Shown here one piece after another: positions 23,661-35,552 of a stretch of DNA of 64,000 nt (position 1 is its first letter; each line of letters opens with the position of its first letter). The notes beneath the pieces were generated by a model. The model was not told the DNA's origin, did not search any database, and worked only from the letters and a program-made list of their open reading frames with translations. Source of the stretch: Bos javanicus (lineage: Eukaryota; Chordata; Mammalia; Artiodactyla; Bovidae); contig NC_083885.1 of the NCBI RefSeq assembly GCF_032452875.1, forward strand, positions 65,889,625 to 65,953,624, written 5' to 3'. A program made the position numbers and the translations under genes.

Positions 23661-24085
23661 TGACAGGCATTAGGTCTCCTCAGAGCCAATGCTTTGGGGT
23701 CGGGAACATGCCAGACACTGTCTTCAGGGAGGGTAGTCATGTTTCCTGAGGACCTGCTGGGAAGGTTCCACCTGGGAGAAAAAGCTGAGGAAAAAGTGGG
23801 GAGATGCTGCCAGCTGGGGGATGCCTGCAGGAGAAGGGAGGTCCGTCTAGGAGGACCCAGCAGAGGAAGAGCTGGGGGAGGAAAATTCTGACTTTGAATT
23901 CGTCTTGGGTGCGGTGTGGAAAGTGCCCTGCTTCATTTCGTTTCTTTTTTCAAGGGGGTTTTCTTCCGTTTTCCAGGTTTTTCCCTAGGGTGATGGTCCT
24001 CTCACTGCCATAGGTCCATGGAGCTTGGTCAGAAGTAACGTAACCACATATGTCTGTGTCTGTGTTGCTTTCTGGTTTCTCTAAA

Positions 24086-24236
24086 CGTATCCTTTTTTTT
24101 TTTTTTCCCCTCCTCTCATTTCAGCACACGAGTTTAGTTCCTCAAAGGCATGTGGGATCTCCCTGGACCAGAAATTGAACCCATGTCTCCTGTGTTGGCA
24201 GGTGGATTCTTTACCGCTGAGCCACCAGGGAAGCCC
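24086..24236 (-). mobile_element. CHR-type SINE at the U2/U3 junction
   Basis: T-run, 'ggcatgtgggatctccctgg', then 'ctgagccaccagggaagcccgg'. The same SINE end sits at the U1/U2 junction (21541-21574), so it was probably duplicated with the unit. Confidence 0.85.
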
Positions 24237-25228
24237 GGTACCCATTTTGAACGTAGGTTTTACTTTCTGGTTCTCAGTCTAATAGGAATGAAAATTCCTC
24301 ATCAGGTGTGTGGTGGGGAATACTTTTTCCTCTCACGTCTGGATTAGCTCCTGAGATTTAAAAAGGTTTCTTGCCCCCGTGACCTAGGTCCTGTGGACGC
24401 ACGCGGCGCCCCGCCCCCCGCACGGCCGGAGCAGCTGGGAGGGTCTCCGCCCCGGTCCGCGCCATCCAGCCCGGGCGGCGGCGAGGCCTTCGGGGGATGG
24501 TTCTCCTCGGCCGGCGGCTCTGCGTGCTGCCGCGGTGGAGGGCCTGCGCTGGGCCTTCCCCTGCGGCACGTGGCTGCCCAGCCGCGCCGAATGGCTGCTA
24601 GCGGTGCGATCGATCCAGCCGGGGAAGGAACGCATCAGCCAGTTCGTCTTCGCCCGGGACCTAAGGCCGCCCTGGCTGGTCGTTTGATGATAAGGAAATT
24701 AGTTGCAGAGAAATTGAATATACCTTGGGATAATATTCGTTTGCAAAGAACTGCAAAAGGAAAACCAGTTCTTGCAAAAGACTCATTGAATCCTTACCCC
24801 AATTTCAACTTTAACATCTCTCATCAAGGAAACTATGCTGTACTTGCTGCAGAATCTGAGCTACAAGTTGGAATTGATATAATGAAGACTAGTTTTCCAG
24901 GTCGTGGTTCAATTCCAGAATTTTTTCATATTATGAAAAGAAAGTTTACCAACGAAGAATGGGAAACAATCAGAAGCTTTAAGGATGAATGGACTCAGCT
25001 GGATATGTTTTATAGGAATTGGGCACTGAAAGAAAGCTTCATAAAAGCAATAGGTGTTGGATTAGGATTTGAATTGCAATGGCTTGAATTCGATATATCC
25101 CCGTTAAACCTGGGTATAGGCCAAGTTTATAAAGAAACACTTTTATTTTTGGATGGAGAAGAAGAAAAAGAATGGGCATTTGAGGAAAGCAAAAGAGATG
25201 AGCACCATTTTGTTGCAGTAGCTCTTAG

Positions 25229-25506
25229 GAAGGAGAAGGCAATGGCAACCCACTCCAGTACTCTTGCCTGGAAAATCCCAAGGGCAGAGGAGCCTGGTAG
25301 GCTGCAGTTCATGGGGTCGCGAAGAGTTGGACACGACTGAGCAACTTCCCTTTCACTTTTCACTTTCATGCATTGGAGAAGGAAATGGCAACCCACCCCA
25401 GTGTTCTTGCCTGGAGAATCCCAGGGACGGGGGAGCCTAGTGGGCTGCCGTCTATGGGGTCGCACAGAGTCGGACACGACTGAAGCGACTTAGCAGCAGC
25501 AGCAGC
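25229..25506 (+). mobile_element. BOV-A2 SINE inside the AASDHPPT retrocopy
   Basis: Dimeric BOV-A2: two A-units start 'aggagaaggcaatggcaac' and 'ggagaaggaaatggcaac', joined by 'cccttttcactttc'-like spacer. It ends in an AGC repeat. Target duplication agctcttag at 25220-25228 and 25507-25515. Confidence 0.95.
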
Positions 25507-25515
25507 AGCTCTTAG

Positions 25516-25994
25516 TGAAAGGTTGTTGTTGAATCACGCGAAGACACTGGGGTTCTTGGCCCCCAGAGGAGAAGAATTCAATCCGGGGCCAGAGACGAGG
25601 CTTGATCGCTCAGAGCTTTTGTGTAATAAAGATATATTAAAGTATAAAGGAGATAGAGAAAGCTTCTGACATAGGCATCAGAAGGGGGCAGAAAAAGTAC
25701 CCACTTGCTAGTGTTAGCAATGAAATTATATACTCTCCAATGAATCCAAAGAATGTCAAGGTTGTAAAGACCTCACTAGACCTACTCCATAATTTACATT
25801 TTAAGATAGCAGAATTAGCCAGAAGGTTTAATCCAGAGACTGTCCTCAGGCAGGATACATGATTGTTATATAATCCTAAGGAATGTAGAGAAGGAAAAAA
25901 GTTTGTCCTTTCTTCCTCCTTGAGAATTCCAGGCCTGTCTCTTCTTTGGGTCCCCTAGACTCCTTATCAACCTGCCTAGGAAATGACTCTCTCA
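25516..25994 (+). mobile_element. Solo ERV LTR inside the AASDHPPT retrocopy
   Basis: 479 bp, from TGAAAGG to CTCA. A 4-bp duplication, ttag, lies at 25512-25515 and 25995-25998. An AATAAA-type signal is near 25626. A 4-bp duplication is typical of class I (gammaretrovirus-like) integration. It landed within the right target duplication of the BOV-A2, so it is younger than that SINE. Confidence 0.85.
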
Positions 25995-26622
25995 TTAGGA
26001 AACCCAGTGGATCTAGACATCAGAATGTTACATCTCAAGATGGTTCTAAAGCAACCCAGAGGCAGTTTACTATTCTCACCTTTAATGATTTAATATCATC
26101 TGCAGTTCCTGTGACCCCCGAAGAGCCTTCATTTTGGGACTGTTTTTGCTTTACAGAAGAGATTTCAATAAGAAATGGTACTAACTCATGAAATGATTTT
26201 CTGAGTAACAAGGGAAGTGAAAACTGTAGTCTTCTGTATTCACTAAAAAATAAATGCCTGAGAGTATCAAATTTTATGTCACAAAACATTTTTAAAAAGA
26301 AGAAACAACTTTTCCTATTAAAAGGCAGACTCCCAGATCAAGATAGGTGCTTAGAATACATGTTTGCCTCTTTTTCCTCCCCAAAATCACATTGGATTTG
26401 ATTTTAAAAAAAATATAGAAATCGATGGTAGAGTCTTAAAGTGATAAAACGGAATACACAAAATAGAGAATGTTCAAATTCCTATTTTTCAGAGATCACT
26501 ATTTTAGAGGTACCTATCCTTAAAACATGGAGTATCTTCCCAGATCTTTTTCTTGGCGAATGATTCCCTATTAATATACTTACTCTTTTTTTTTAATAGA
26601 ACATACTATATTTAATTTTTCT

Positions 26623-27182
26623 CTGCAGCCATGAAATTAAAAGACGCTTACTCCTTGGAAGGAAAGTTATGACCAACCTAGATAGCATATTCAAAAGCAG
26701 AGACATTACTTTGCCAATAAAGGTTCGTCTAGTCAAGGCTATGGTTTTTCCTGTGGTCATGTATGGATGTGAGAGTTGGACTGTGAAGAAGGCTGAGCGC
26801 CGAAGAATTGATGCTTTTGAACTGTGGTATTGGAGAAGACTCTTGAGAGTCCCTTGGACTGCAAGGAGATCCAACCAGTCCATTCTGAAGGAGGTCAGCC
26901 CTGGGATTTCTTTGGAGGGAATGATGCTAAAGCTGAAACTCCAGTACTTTGGCCACCTCATGCGAAGAGTTGACTCATTGGAAAAGACTCTGATGCTGGG
27001 AGGGATTGGGGGCAGGAGGAGAAGGGGACGACAGAGGATGAGATGGCTGGATGGCATCACCGACTCGATGGACGTGAGTCTGAGTGAACTCTGGGAGTTG
27101 GTGATGGACAGGGAGGCCTGGTGTGCTGCGATTCATGGGGTGGCAAAGAGTCAGACATGACTGAGTGACTGAACTGAACTGA
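26623..27182 (+). mobile_element. BovB LINE 3' end
   Basis: 5'-truncated BovB. The frame at 26669-27160 holds the conserved C-terminal text (VFPVVMYGCESW, RRLLRVPWTARRSNQ). The end is the usual gaactgaact repeat. The 18-bp target duplication actatatttaatttttct lies at 26605-26622 and 27183-27200. It sits in the retrocopy 3'UTR. Confidence 0.95.
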
Positions 27183-28639
27183 ACTATATTTAATTTTTCT
27201 GTTGACTCTACATCTGAGGCCCATAACTATGCTGGTGTAGCATAACTTTTAGTGCTGCTTAAGTATTCTCTTTTCCAGCTACTATCAAGATGCAATTGAC
27301 CAGAGGTAATACAGTTCAACTCTAATTGACTTAGTAACCAAGGACATTTATTGTGTCACATAACAAACAATTTAAAGTTGTCATTAGGGCCTTTTTTTTT
27401 TTTTTGCCTCCTTCTTAGCTTATTTGTTTTTCTCTAGGCTGGTCTCCCTCATGCATCTGAAAGAAAAGGCTGTTTTGCTTCTCACATCTCAGTTTTGTTA
27501 GTGAGGAAGGTTTTTTCTTCTTAAGAGCCCCCAGAAAATTTCTGCAAAGTTTCTGGTGACCCCGGTCAGGTCACTGAGAAAGCTGAACTTGACACTCTTG
27601 GCTTCTGTGGAAAGGGAACTACTTTTGGTAAGGAAGAAGCCTAAGGCAGAGTCTGGGGGAGTGATACCTAGGGGAGGCCCACTGCCTGCCGTGAGGAAGG
27701 TGTGCCACAGCTGACTCATTCTGTCCTGTCTGCTAGGCATTTTGAATGTCTGCAGTTTTTACTGTAAGCAGTGGTTTATTGAATATCCTTGTAGCCACAT
27801 TTTGAACTACATGTTTAATTATGTCCAAAGGAATTAAATATATTTAGAGCCTCAATAAGTATTGCCAAATTTTTCTCCAAAAAGGCTGCATAATTTATAT
27901 TTCCAGTTAGTGTTATATGTTTGATCATTCTCTCACCACTCCCACCCCCCATCAACCTACAGATTTGTCATCTGTAGATAGGATCTTTTAAAAAAAATTT
28001 AATCTTTGCCAATATAGATTAAAAATGGTACCTTATATTTTAAAAGTGTGTTTCTTTCATTACAAACGAGGCTGCTATGGCAGTGTTATTGGCTGTTTGT
28101 ATTCTTTTGGTATGAACTGCCTGTTCATTGTCTTAACCTGTTTTTATTCTGGTAAATAAGACTCAAAGTGCAAACAAACGTAAGATGCAAGACCATCATT
28201 TTGATGACAGAATCTATTCTATGGCTGTAGTGCATGTCTTGGGGAGTTTGAAGTCTTATATTAATAATTGTTAAATGTCAGAAGTGAAATAGTTTCATTG
28301 TTTCTATTACTAAAGTGAAAAGTTGTGTTTAAATTATATAAAATTAGGTATTTTGCTTAAGTACAAGAAAAATTTTGAACATTTTACTTTTTACTTCATT
28401 AAGCCTGCACAGATATTCCAAGCATTAAGTAAATAACTTGTTATAAAAGGATCAAGTAGCATTTGTAGCAGAGGAAGCATTGTTATCCGTAGCATGAGTG
28501 TAATCGTGATATGAAAATGCCACCGTCTGTCTTGTTATAACATTTCTGAACTTTTATGGATCAGGCACCATGCTGCGTTTCCGGGGGTGGGGCGGGGGCG
28601 GGCAGTGGGTGGAGATCTGTTGTCTTAAGAGTTCACATC

Positions 28640-29226
28640 AGATGAGATCAGATCAGATCAGCCGCTCAGTCGTGTCCGACTCTTTGCGACCCCATGAACT
28701 GCAGCACGCCAGGCCTCCCTGTCCATCACCAACTCCCGGAGTTCACTCAGACTCACGTCCATCGAGTCGGTGATGCCATCCAGCCATCTCATCCTCTGTC
28801 ATCCCCTTCTCCTCCTGCCCCCAATCCCTCCCAGCATCAGAGTCTTTCCCAATGAGTCAACTCTTCGCATGAGGTGGCCAAAGTACTGGAGTTTCAGCTT
28901 TAGCATCATTCCCTCCAAAGAAATCCCAGGGCTGATCTCCTTCAGAATGGACTGGTTGGATCTCCTTGCAGTCCAAGGGACTCTCAAGAGTCTTCTCCAA
29001 TACCACAGTTCAAAAGCATCAATTCTTCGGTGCTCAGCCTTCTTCACAGTCCAACTCTCACATCCATACATGACCACTGGAAAACCATAGCCTTGACTAG
29101 ACAGACCTTTGTTGGCAAAGTAATGTCTATGCTTTTGAATATGCTATCTAGGTTGGTCATAACTTTCCTTCCAAGGAGAAAGCGTCTTTTAATTTCATGG
29201 CTGCAGTCACCATCTGTAGTGATTCA
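28640..29226 (-). mobile_element. BovB LINE 3' end, antisense
   Basis: Minus-strand BovB C-terminal coding text (frame 29077-28799) with a 3' repeat tail seen as 'gatcagatcagatcag' at 28640-28660. It sits in the retrocopy 3'UTR. The target duplication is unclear (possible ttcacat on both sides). Confidence 0.92.
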
Positions 29227-30180
29227 CATAGTCAGAATCAAATAAATACACATAGTTTAGACTCAAGTAGGTCTATAAAAATTGTTTTTTCTAATAAAAA
29301 TTACCATTCCCTTGACCACCTCCTATTTCCTGTCCCCAGAGTGAGCTGTTTCACTGATTTTTTTTTGTTGTTATTTATTACTGTATCTCTAAAGAGCATG
29401 CTTATATTGCTTTACCTGTTTCTAGTTTGAGGCATTTCTTTAATTTCTAATATAAAACTTTGTTCTGCTGCTTCCCAGCCATTACACTTTCTCTTCCTGC
29501 TCCCCGTTCCCGGTGTATGTAATTCAGCGTCTTCATTACTGACTGTGATTAAGGATGTATGCACGACTGAGCTTATGTAACACTGTACCGCTAAGTGATG
29601 TGTTGCTCTTACCCTGTTCTGCCTTTTTAGTTCCTTGACTTAATAATTAATTTTGTTTGCGTAGGTTTCTGTGTACTTATTGCTAATTAAACCCAAAACT
29701 CTACGTTCAGACATAAAAAAATTAAATATATATATATAATAAAAAGAGGTTTCTTAACCTACAGGAATCTTTTTTTCCTGTTTAAAAAATTGTGTGTAAT
29801 TTTGTTTTATTTTCCCTCTGGGAAGGCTTTTGGTGATGTGTGTTTCCAATCAGAGCTCGTAATGTCCCTGACCAGACCCATGGCTGCATGGATGTTCCTT
29901 TGAGTGACCTAATTTATTATATACTGCTGTGGTTTGGAAAATTGCTTGGAGATAACCAGGAGTGCCTTTGGGTATGAGCCCTGAAGTAAGCACCTACATT
30001 GGTTTGGAGGCATGTTTTCGATCATTGCCCTATAGTTAGGACTATAGAAGTCCCGGGATAGTGACCTCGACCTGTTTGAATTTCCAGAGTGCAGTGCCTT
30101 GAGCCAGACTAGCAGGAGCGACTGCGGCCTGCCCTGCGGTGGGAGCGTGTGCGGCCTGCATTCTCTCAGTTGGCCTGCAG

Positions 30181-32002
30181 TTCAGTTCTGTTGCTCAGTC
30201 GTGTCTGACTCTTGGTGACCCCATGGACTGTAGCACACCAGGCTTCCCTGTCCATCATGAACTTCTGAAGCTTACGCAAACTCATATTCAACAAGTCGGT
30301 GATGCCATCCAACCATTTCATTCTCTGTTGTCCCCTTTTCTTCCTGCCTTTAATCTTTCCCAGCATCAGGGTCTTTTCCAATGAGTCAGTTCTTTGCATC
30401 AGGTGGCCAAAGTATTGGAGTTTCAGCTTCAACATCAGTCCTTGCGATGAATATTCAGGACTGATCTCCTTTAGGATGGACTGGTTGGATCTCCTTGCAG
30501 TCCAAGGGACTCTCAAAGTCTGTTACTGTTTCCCTATCTACTTGCCATGAAGTGATGGGACCAGATACTATGATCTTAGTTTTCTGAATGTTGAATTTTA
30601 ATCCGACTTTTTCACTCTCCTCTTTCACTTTTATCAAGAGACTCTTTAGTTCTTCTTCACTTTCTGCCATGAGAGTGGTGTCATCTGCATCTGAGGTTAT
30701 TGATATTTCTCCCAGCAATCTTGATTCCAGCTTGTGCTTCATCCAGTCCAGCATTTCGCATGATACACTCTGCATGTAAGTTAAATAAGCAGGGTTACAA
30801 TATACAACCTTGATGTACTCCTTTGCCTATTTGGAACAAATCTGTTGTTCCATGTCCAGTTCTAACTGTTGCTTCTTGACCTGCAAACACATTTCTCAGG
30901 AAGCAGGTAAGGTGATCTGGTATTCCCATCTCTTGAAGAATTTTTCACAGTTTGTTGTGATCTACACAGTCAAAGGCTTTGGCATAGTCAATAAAGCAGA
31001 ATTAGATGTTTTTATGGAACTCTCTTGCTTTTTCTATGATCCAGCAGATGTTGGCAATTTGATCTCTGGTTCCTCTACCTTTTCTAAAACCAGCTTGAAC
31101 ATCTGGAAGTTATTGGTTCATGTACTGTTGAAGCCTGGCTTGGAGAATTTTGAGCATTACTTTGCTAGTATGTGAGATGAGTGCAATTGTGCAGTAGTTT
31201 GAACATTCTTTGGCATTGCCTTTCTTTGGGATGGGAATGAAAACTGACCTTTTCCAGTCCTGTGGCCATTGCTGACTTTTCCAAATGTGCTGGCATATTG
31301 AGTACAGCACTTTACAGCATCATCTTTTAGGATTTGAAATAGCTTACCTGGAATTCTATCACCTCCACTACCTTTGTTCATAATGATACTTCCTAAGGCC
31401 CACTTGACTTCACACACCATCGTGATTATCTGGGTCATCAAGATCTTTTTTGTACAGTTCTGTGTATTCTTGCCACCTCTTCTAATTATCTTCTGCCTCT
31501 GTTAGGTCCATACCATTCTGTCCTTTATTTTGCCCATCTTTGCATGAAAAGTTCCCTTGGGATCTCTGATTTTCTTGAAGAGATCTCTAGTCTTTCCCAT
31601 TCTGTTGTTTTCCTCTATTTCTTTGCATTGATCGCTGAGGAAAGCTTTCTTATCTCTCCTTGCTATTCTTTGGAACTCTGCATTCAAAACTTGTATCTTT
31701 CCTTTTTTCCTTTGCCTTTCGCTTCTCTTCTTTTCACAGCTATTTGTAAGGTCTCCTCAGACAGCCATTTTGCCTTTTTGCATTTCTTTTTCTTGGGGAT
31801 GGTCTTGATCACAGCCTCCTATACAATGTCACAAACCTCTGTCCATAGTTCTTCAAGCACTCCGTCTATCATATCTAATCTCTTTAATTTATTTGTCACT
31901 TCCACTGTATAATCATAAGGGATTTGATTTAGGTCACACCTGAATGGTCTAGTGGTTTTCCCTACTTTCTTTAAGTCTGAATTTGGCAATAAGGAGTTCG
32001 TG
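30181..32002 (-). mobile_element. BovB LINE, 1.8 kb, internally deleted
   Basis: Minus-strand BovB covering the segment upstream of the reverse transcriptase (31990-31500), the RT region and the 3' end. A join near 30520-30530 runs directly from the text after the RT domain to LDCKEIQP, skipping the roughly 300 bp that the other copies contain. Diverged 13-bp flanks, agttggcctgcag (30168-30180) and agtcggcccgcag (32003-32015), are the target duplication. Several stops make it inactive. It cut the CTCF-like motif of U3, but one full copy was regenerated at the right edge. Confidence 0.9.
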
Positions 32003-32005
32003 AGT

Positions 32006-32024
32006 CGGCCCGCAGAGGGCGACA
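32006..32024 (+). promoter_or_regulatory. CTCF-like motif in U3
   Basis: CGGCCCGCAGAGGGCGACA: the motif of U1 with the first T changed to C. It is retained at the right edge of the BovB insertion because the insertion duplicated the site. Confidence 0.5.
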
Positions 32025-33189
32025 ACCCTCCTCTCTTCCCAGGCTGGGACCTGTGTCTTCTGGCCTTAGGTTTGGCCCAGGGCACAGGCGACAGGCCTTA
32101 GGTCTCCTCAGCACAGGCCAGTGCTTTGGCGCAGGGGCCACCCTGCAAGGAAACTTGAGGAAACTGCGGAGTAGGGGGAGGAAATGCTGCCTGCTGGGGG
32201 CTGCCGGCAGGAGAAAGGGAGGAGGTTTGAATGCCCATCCCCAGCACAGGAAAGCTGGGGGAGAAAATTCTGACTTTGAGTTAGTCTTGTGTGGAAGGAG
32301 CCTGTTTTTTTTTGGGGGGGGGGTTGTGATGTTCAGCTTTTGGGGTTTTAGCTTAGGGTGATGGGGTTTTATCTAAGCAGGTCCCTGGCAGCTTGGTATT
32401 AAAGGAATAGACCACATATGTGTCTGATGCTTCCTGGGCTGTCTCCACACCTGTTTTTTAACCCATGGGCATAATTCTGGGATGCCCTTTATATTCCAGT
32501 TATCTCCAGAGAGGTACATCCTCATGCCAGTATCACAGTGTTTTATTTACTGTGAATGTGGGATGCACACTTGAAATTGCAAGAGCCTTCAAATGTGACT
32601 ATTTTACAATTGCTTTAGAGAGGTGGGTGTGTTGGAGTTACATATTGTGGGGTGTCATCATCTGATCCTATTCATTGGGATATACCATTCGCTGCTCCCC
32701 TTGTCTGATGCACGCAAGCACTGAAGACCTGCTGAACTTTTTAAGGTTCAGAAAGTATGGGTAGAGCCTTCGTGCAAAAGAGCATCCTTGTTTCTCTTAG
32801 GATACAGGTTGGGAAAGCAATGGTGTGAATGCCTGGTGGCCTGATGGCTGGTCTGCAGGGTTTGGTTGGTTTGGTTTTGGAAAATGCTGCTAAAAGGTAT
32901 CTCGAGGGGCTGTTAGGGGTGTCCCAGCAGCAAGAAAGGAGAGGTGCTTGCTGTTGCCCTGTAATCAGAACCACCCTTTCTGGAGGAGGGAGGCAGTTGT
33001 AAGAGGTGTGTGATGCTGTTCATTTCCCTTTCCCTCGGGTGATACCATGTGGATCATTTTTCTGTCCACTTGCTAGTTACCTGTTTATCTTTGGAGGCCA
33101 GAGGCCTCTTCAGATTAGTACTCATTTTGAATGTAACTCTTTCCTTCATGGTTCTTAGTCTAATATGACTAAAAATTCCTCATTTTTTA

Positions 33190-33550
33190 AACAAAAAAGG
33201 AACTTTATTTTTATGACTAGTTTTTTTATTTTTGGCTGTGTTGGGTCTTCATTGCCAGGTGGCTTCTGATCATTGCAGCAAATGGGGGCCACACTCTGGT
33301 TGCCCTGCACAGCTCTCAGTGCAGTGACTTTTGTTGTCACGGGACTGGGCTCTAGGGCAAGTGGGCTTAAGTTGTTTCGGCACATGGGTTCAGTATTTGC
33401 GGCTCCCAAGCTCTAGAGCACAGGTTCAATAGTGCGGCGCTCGGGCTTGGTCGTTCCTTGGCATGTGGGATCTCCCTGGACCGGGGATCAATCCCCTGTC
33501 TCCTGCATTGGCAGGCCTATTCTTTACAACTGAACCACAGCGGAAGCCCT
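33190..33550 (-). mobile_element. CHR-1-type SINE in U4
   Basis: Minus-strand: T-rich start, 'tttggctgtgttgggtctt', CHR-1 body, end 'ctgaaccacagcggaagcc'. It is flanked by two copies of the unit start, roughly 65 bp. This is too long for an ordinary target duplication, so it reflects duplication of the unit edge. Confidence 0.88.
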
Positions 33551-33656
33551 GCACTCATTTCGAGTGTAGATTTGCCTGTGGTTCTTAGTATAATGCCAGT
33601 AAAAATTCCTCATTAGTGTGTTGGGGAGTACTTTTTCCTCCCACTTCGTGGCTTTT

Positions 33657-33727
33657 CTGCTCAGTTGCTCAGTTGTGTCAGACTCTGCAGCCCCATCAAC
33701 TGTAGCCCCCCAGGCCCCTCTGTCCAG
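33657..33727 (-). mobile_element. Bov-tA fragment
   Basis: Only the 3' segment is present ('ctcagttgctcagttgtgtc' to 'cccctctgtccag'), in reverse orientation. Confidence 0.8.
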
Positions 33728-34177
33728 CTTAGCACCTAGGATTGGAAAATAGGTTTTTTTGACCTGCAGGATTTGTGTATGTGCGTTTAATAAAGTGTGT
33801 GCTATTAAGTTTTGTTTCCAGCGTGTGAAAGGACTTGGTGATGTGTGTTGCCAGTCAGAGCTCATGATCTGCCTGACCAGGCCCGTGGCCTTGTGGATGT
33901 TCCTCTAGGTGATCATGTCTGATTTTTTTCCATACTGCTGTAGATTTCAAAGTTGCCTTGGGGAAATCTGGAATGCCTTTTGGTGTGGGCCTTGAAGCGT
34001 GCGCCTAGGTTGCTTTGGGGGGACATGTTTGCTCATTGCCCTGTAGTTAGGGTTACCAAAGTCCTGGGATAGTGGCCTCGACCCGTTTGAATTTCCAGAA
34101 TGTAGCACCCAGCAGGACTGACGGAGAGATGTCTGCCTGCACGGCTGACATGTGGCCGCAGCCTGCATTCTCCCAGT

Positions 34178-34196
34178 TGGCCCGCAGAGGGCGAAA
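34178..34196 (+). promoter_or_regulatory. CTCF-like motif in U4
   Basis: TGGCCCGCAGAGGGCGAAA: one change outside the core relative to U1. Confidence 0.5.
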
Positions 34197-34713
34197 ACCC
34201 CGCCTCCCCGTCCCACCCAGCCCTACCCGACCCCACCCACCCAAGGGCGCTGGACCTGAGTTCTGGCCTCAGCCTTTGCCCGGGGCCCAGCTGCCAGACA
34301 TTAGTTCTCCTCAGGACCGGCCAGTGCTTTGGCTCCGGGAAAATGCAGGGCTCTGTCCACTCGCAGGGGGCTGGGTTTCCTCAGGTCCTGCTGGGAGGGG
34401 CCCCCAGGGAGAAAAGCGATGAGGAAACAGCGCGGGGGATGCTGCCTGCTGGGGGCTGCCTGCAGGATAAGGGAGGTCCGTCCTGGAGGGCCCAGCAGAG
34501 GAAGAGCTGGGGGAGGAAAATTCTGACTTGGAGTGAGTCCTGTGCATGGCGTGGAAGGAGCCCTGTTCTGGTTTTGGTTTTCACAGTTGTGATATTCCGT
34601 TTTCCAGGTTTTTTCTTAGGGTGACGGTCCTTTCACTGCCATAGATCCATCACCACTCTGAGACGACTCGGCCTGCTCTGCGTGGGAGCGGGTGCGGCCT
34701 GCATTCTCCCAGT

Positions 34714-34732
34714 TGGCCGGCAGAGGGCGACA
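34714..34732 (+). promoter_or_regulatory. CTCF-like motif in U5
   Basis: TGGCCGGCAGAGGGCGACA: one substitution relative to U1. Confidence 0.5.
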
Positions 34733-35552
34733 AGCCGCCCCTCTTCCCAGGGCGGGACCCGCGTGTTTGGGCCGCAGGCTTGGTCCAGGGCACAGCTGAC
34801 AGGCGTTAGGTCTCCTCGGGGCAGGCCAGTGCTTTGGCTTTGGGAAAATGCAGGAGTCTGTCCTTTGGGAAGGCAGCTAAGCTTCCTCAGGACCTGCTGG
34901 GAGGCGCCTCCCTGGGAGGAAAACTTGAGGAAACTGTGGGGAGATGCTGCTGGCTGGGGGCTGCCGGCAGGAGAAGGGAGGAGGTCCAAATGCCCACAAC
35001 CAGCACAAGAACGCTAGGGGAGAAAATTCTGACTTTGAGTTAGCCTTGTGTGTGGTGCGGAAGGAGGTGTGTTTTGGGTTTTTTTTTTTTTTTTGGCGGG
35101 GGGTGGGTTGTGGTGTTTCGCTTTCTGGGTTTCATCTTAGACTGATGGCGCTTTAATGGAGCAGGTCTCTCCAGTTTGCTGTTAAAGGAATGGACACATG
35201 TCTGTCGCTTCCTCGAGTGTCTTGATGCCTCTTTTTCGACCCATGAGTATATTCCTGGAATATCCTTTCAATTCCAATCATCTTCAAAAGGTACATCTTC
35301 ATGCCAATATCATGGTGTTTTATTCTTGTGGGTGTGGGATGCATATTTGAAATTTCAAGGCGTCAGCCTTCAAATGTGACTTTTTTTTCCAGTTGCTTTA
35401 GAGGAGTGCACTGTGTTGTAGTTTCATATTGTGGGGTGTGATTTTCTGCTTTCCTTCAGTGCATGTACTCTCATCCCATGCCCCTGACTGGTGCATATGC
35501 ACTGAGGACCTCCTCGATTTTTTTAAGGTTTTGAGGAGTAGTAGAGCCTCCA

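Larger units (their letters stand above)
21575..24238 (+). repeat. Array unit U2, split by an inverted BovB
   Basis: It starts 'attcactttgaacgtagg' and carries the body with the CTCF-like motif up to 22231. It resumes at 23661 after the BovB insertion and ends with a minus-strand CHR SINE at 24086-24236, the same junction design as U1/U2. The 1.4-kb insertion is younger than the duplication of the unit. Confidence 0.82.
24373..29740 (+). pseudogene. AASDHPPT: Processed pseudogene of AASDHPPT
   Basis: Intronless copy of the mRNA for the 4'-phosphopantetheinyl transferase that activates acyl-carrier proteins and AASDH. The start codon is at 24497 and the stop at 26189-26191. The Sfp-type landmarks GIDIMKTSFPGRGS (near 24870) and NWALKESFIKAIGVG (near 25020) are intact. 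The start region has two frame changes, after CVLP near 24530 and near 24660, so no full protein. A BOV-A2 and a solo LTR interrupt codons near 25228. A long 3'UTR runs to an ATTAAA at 29686-29691 and an A-rich tail at 29714-29740, and is broken by two BovB pieces. Flanks aaaaaggtttctt (24360-24372) and aaaaagaggtttctt (29741-29755) are the target duplication. It inserted inside array unit U3. Confidence 0.95.
24239..33118 (+). repeat. Array unit U3, split by a retrocopy and a BovB
   Basis: Unit text is present at 24239-24372, 29741-30180 and 32003-33118. Between these lie the AASDHPPT retrocopy and a minus-strand BovB. It includes the long 3' module absent from U1 and U2 (32400-33118), which ends 'cttcagattagtactc' where the next unit begins. 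With insertions removed it is roughly 1.7 kb. Confidence 0.8.
33119..34645 (+). repeat. Array unit U4
   Basis: It begins 'actcattttgaatgtaac'. The start module appears twice (33119-33182 and 33552-33615) on either side of a CHR SINE. The body follows to 'ccatagatccat', where it joins U5 with loss of the 3' module. Confidence 0.8.

Noticed and set aside
22237..31912. Many 60-180-codon frames on both strands
   Set aside because: They are BovB coding text or its antisense (RT, ESWTVKKAE and PLDCKEIQ segments) and not host genes.
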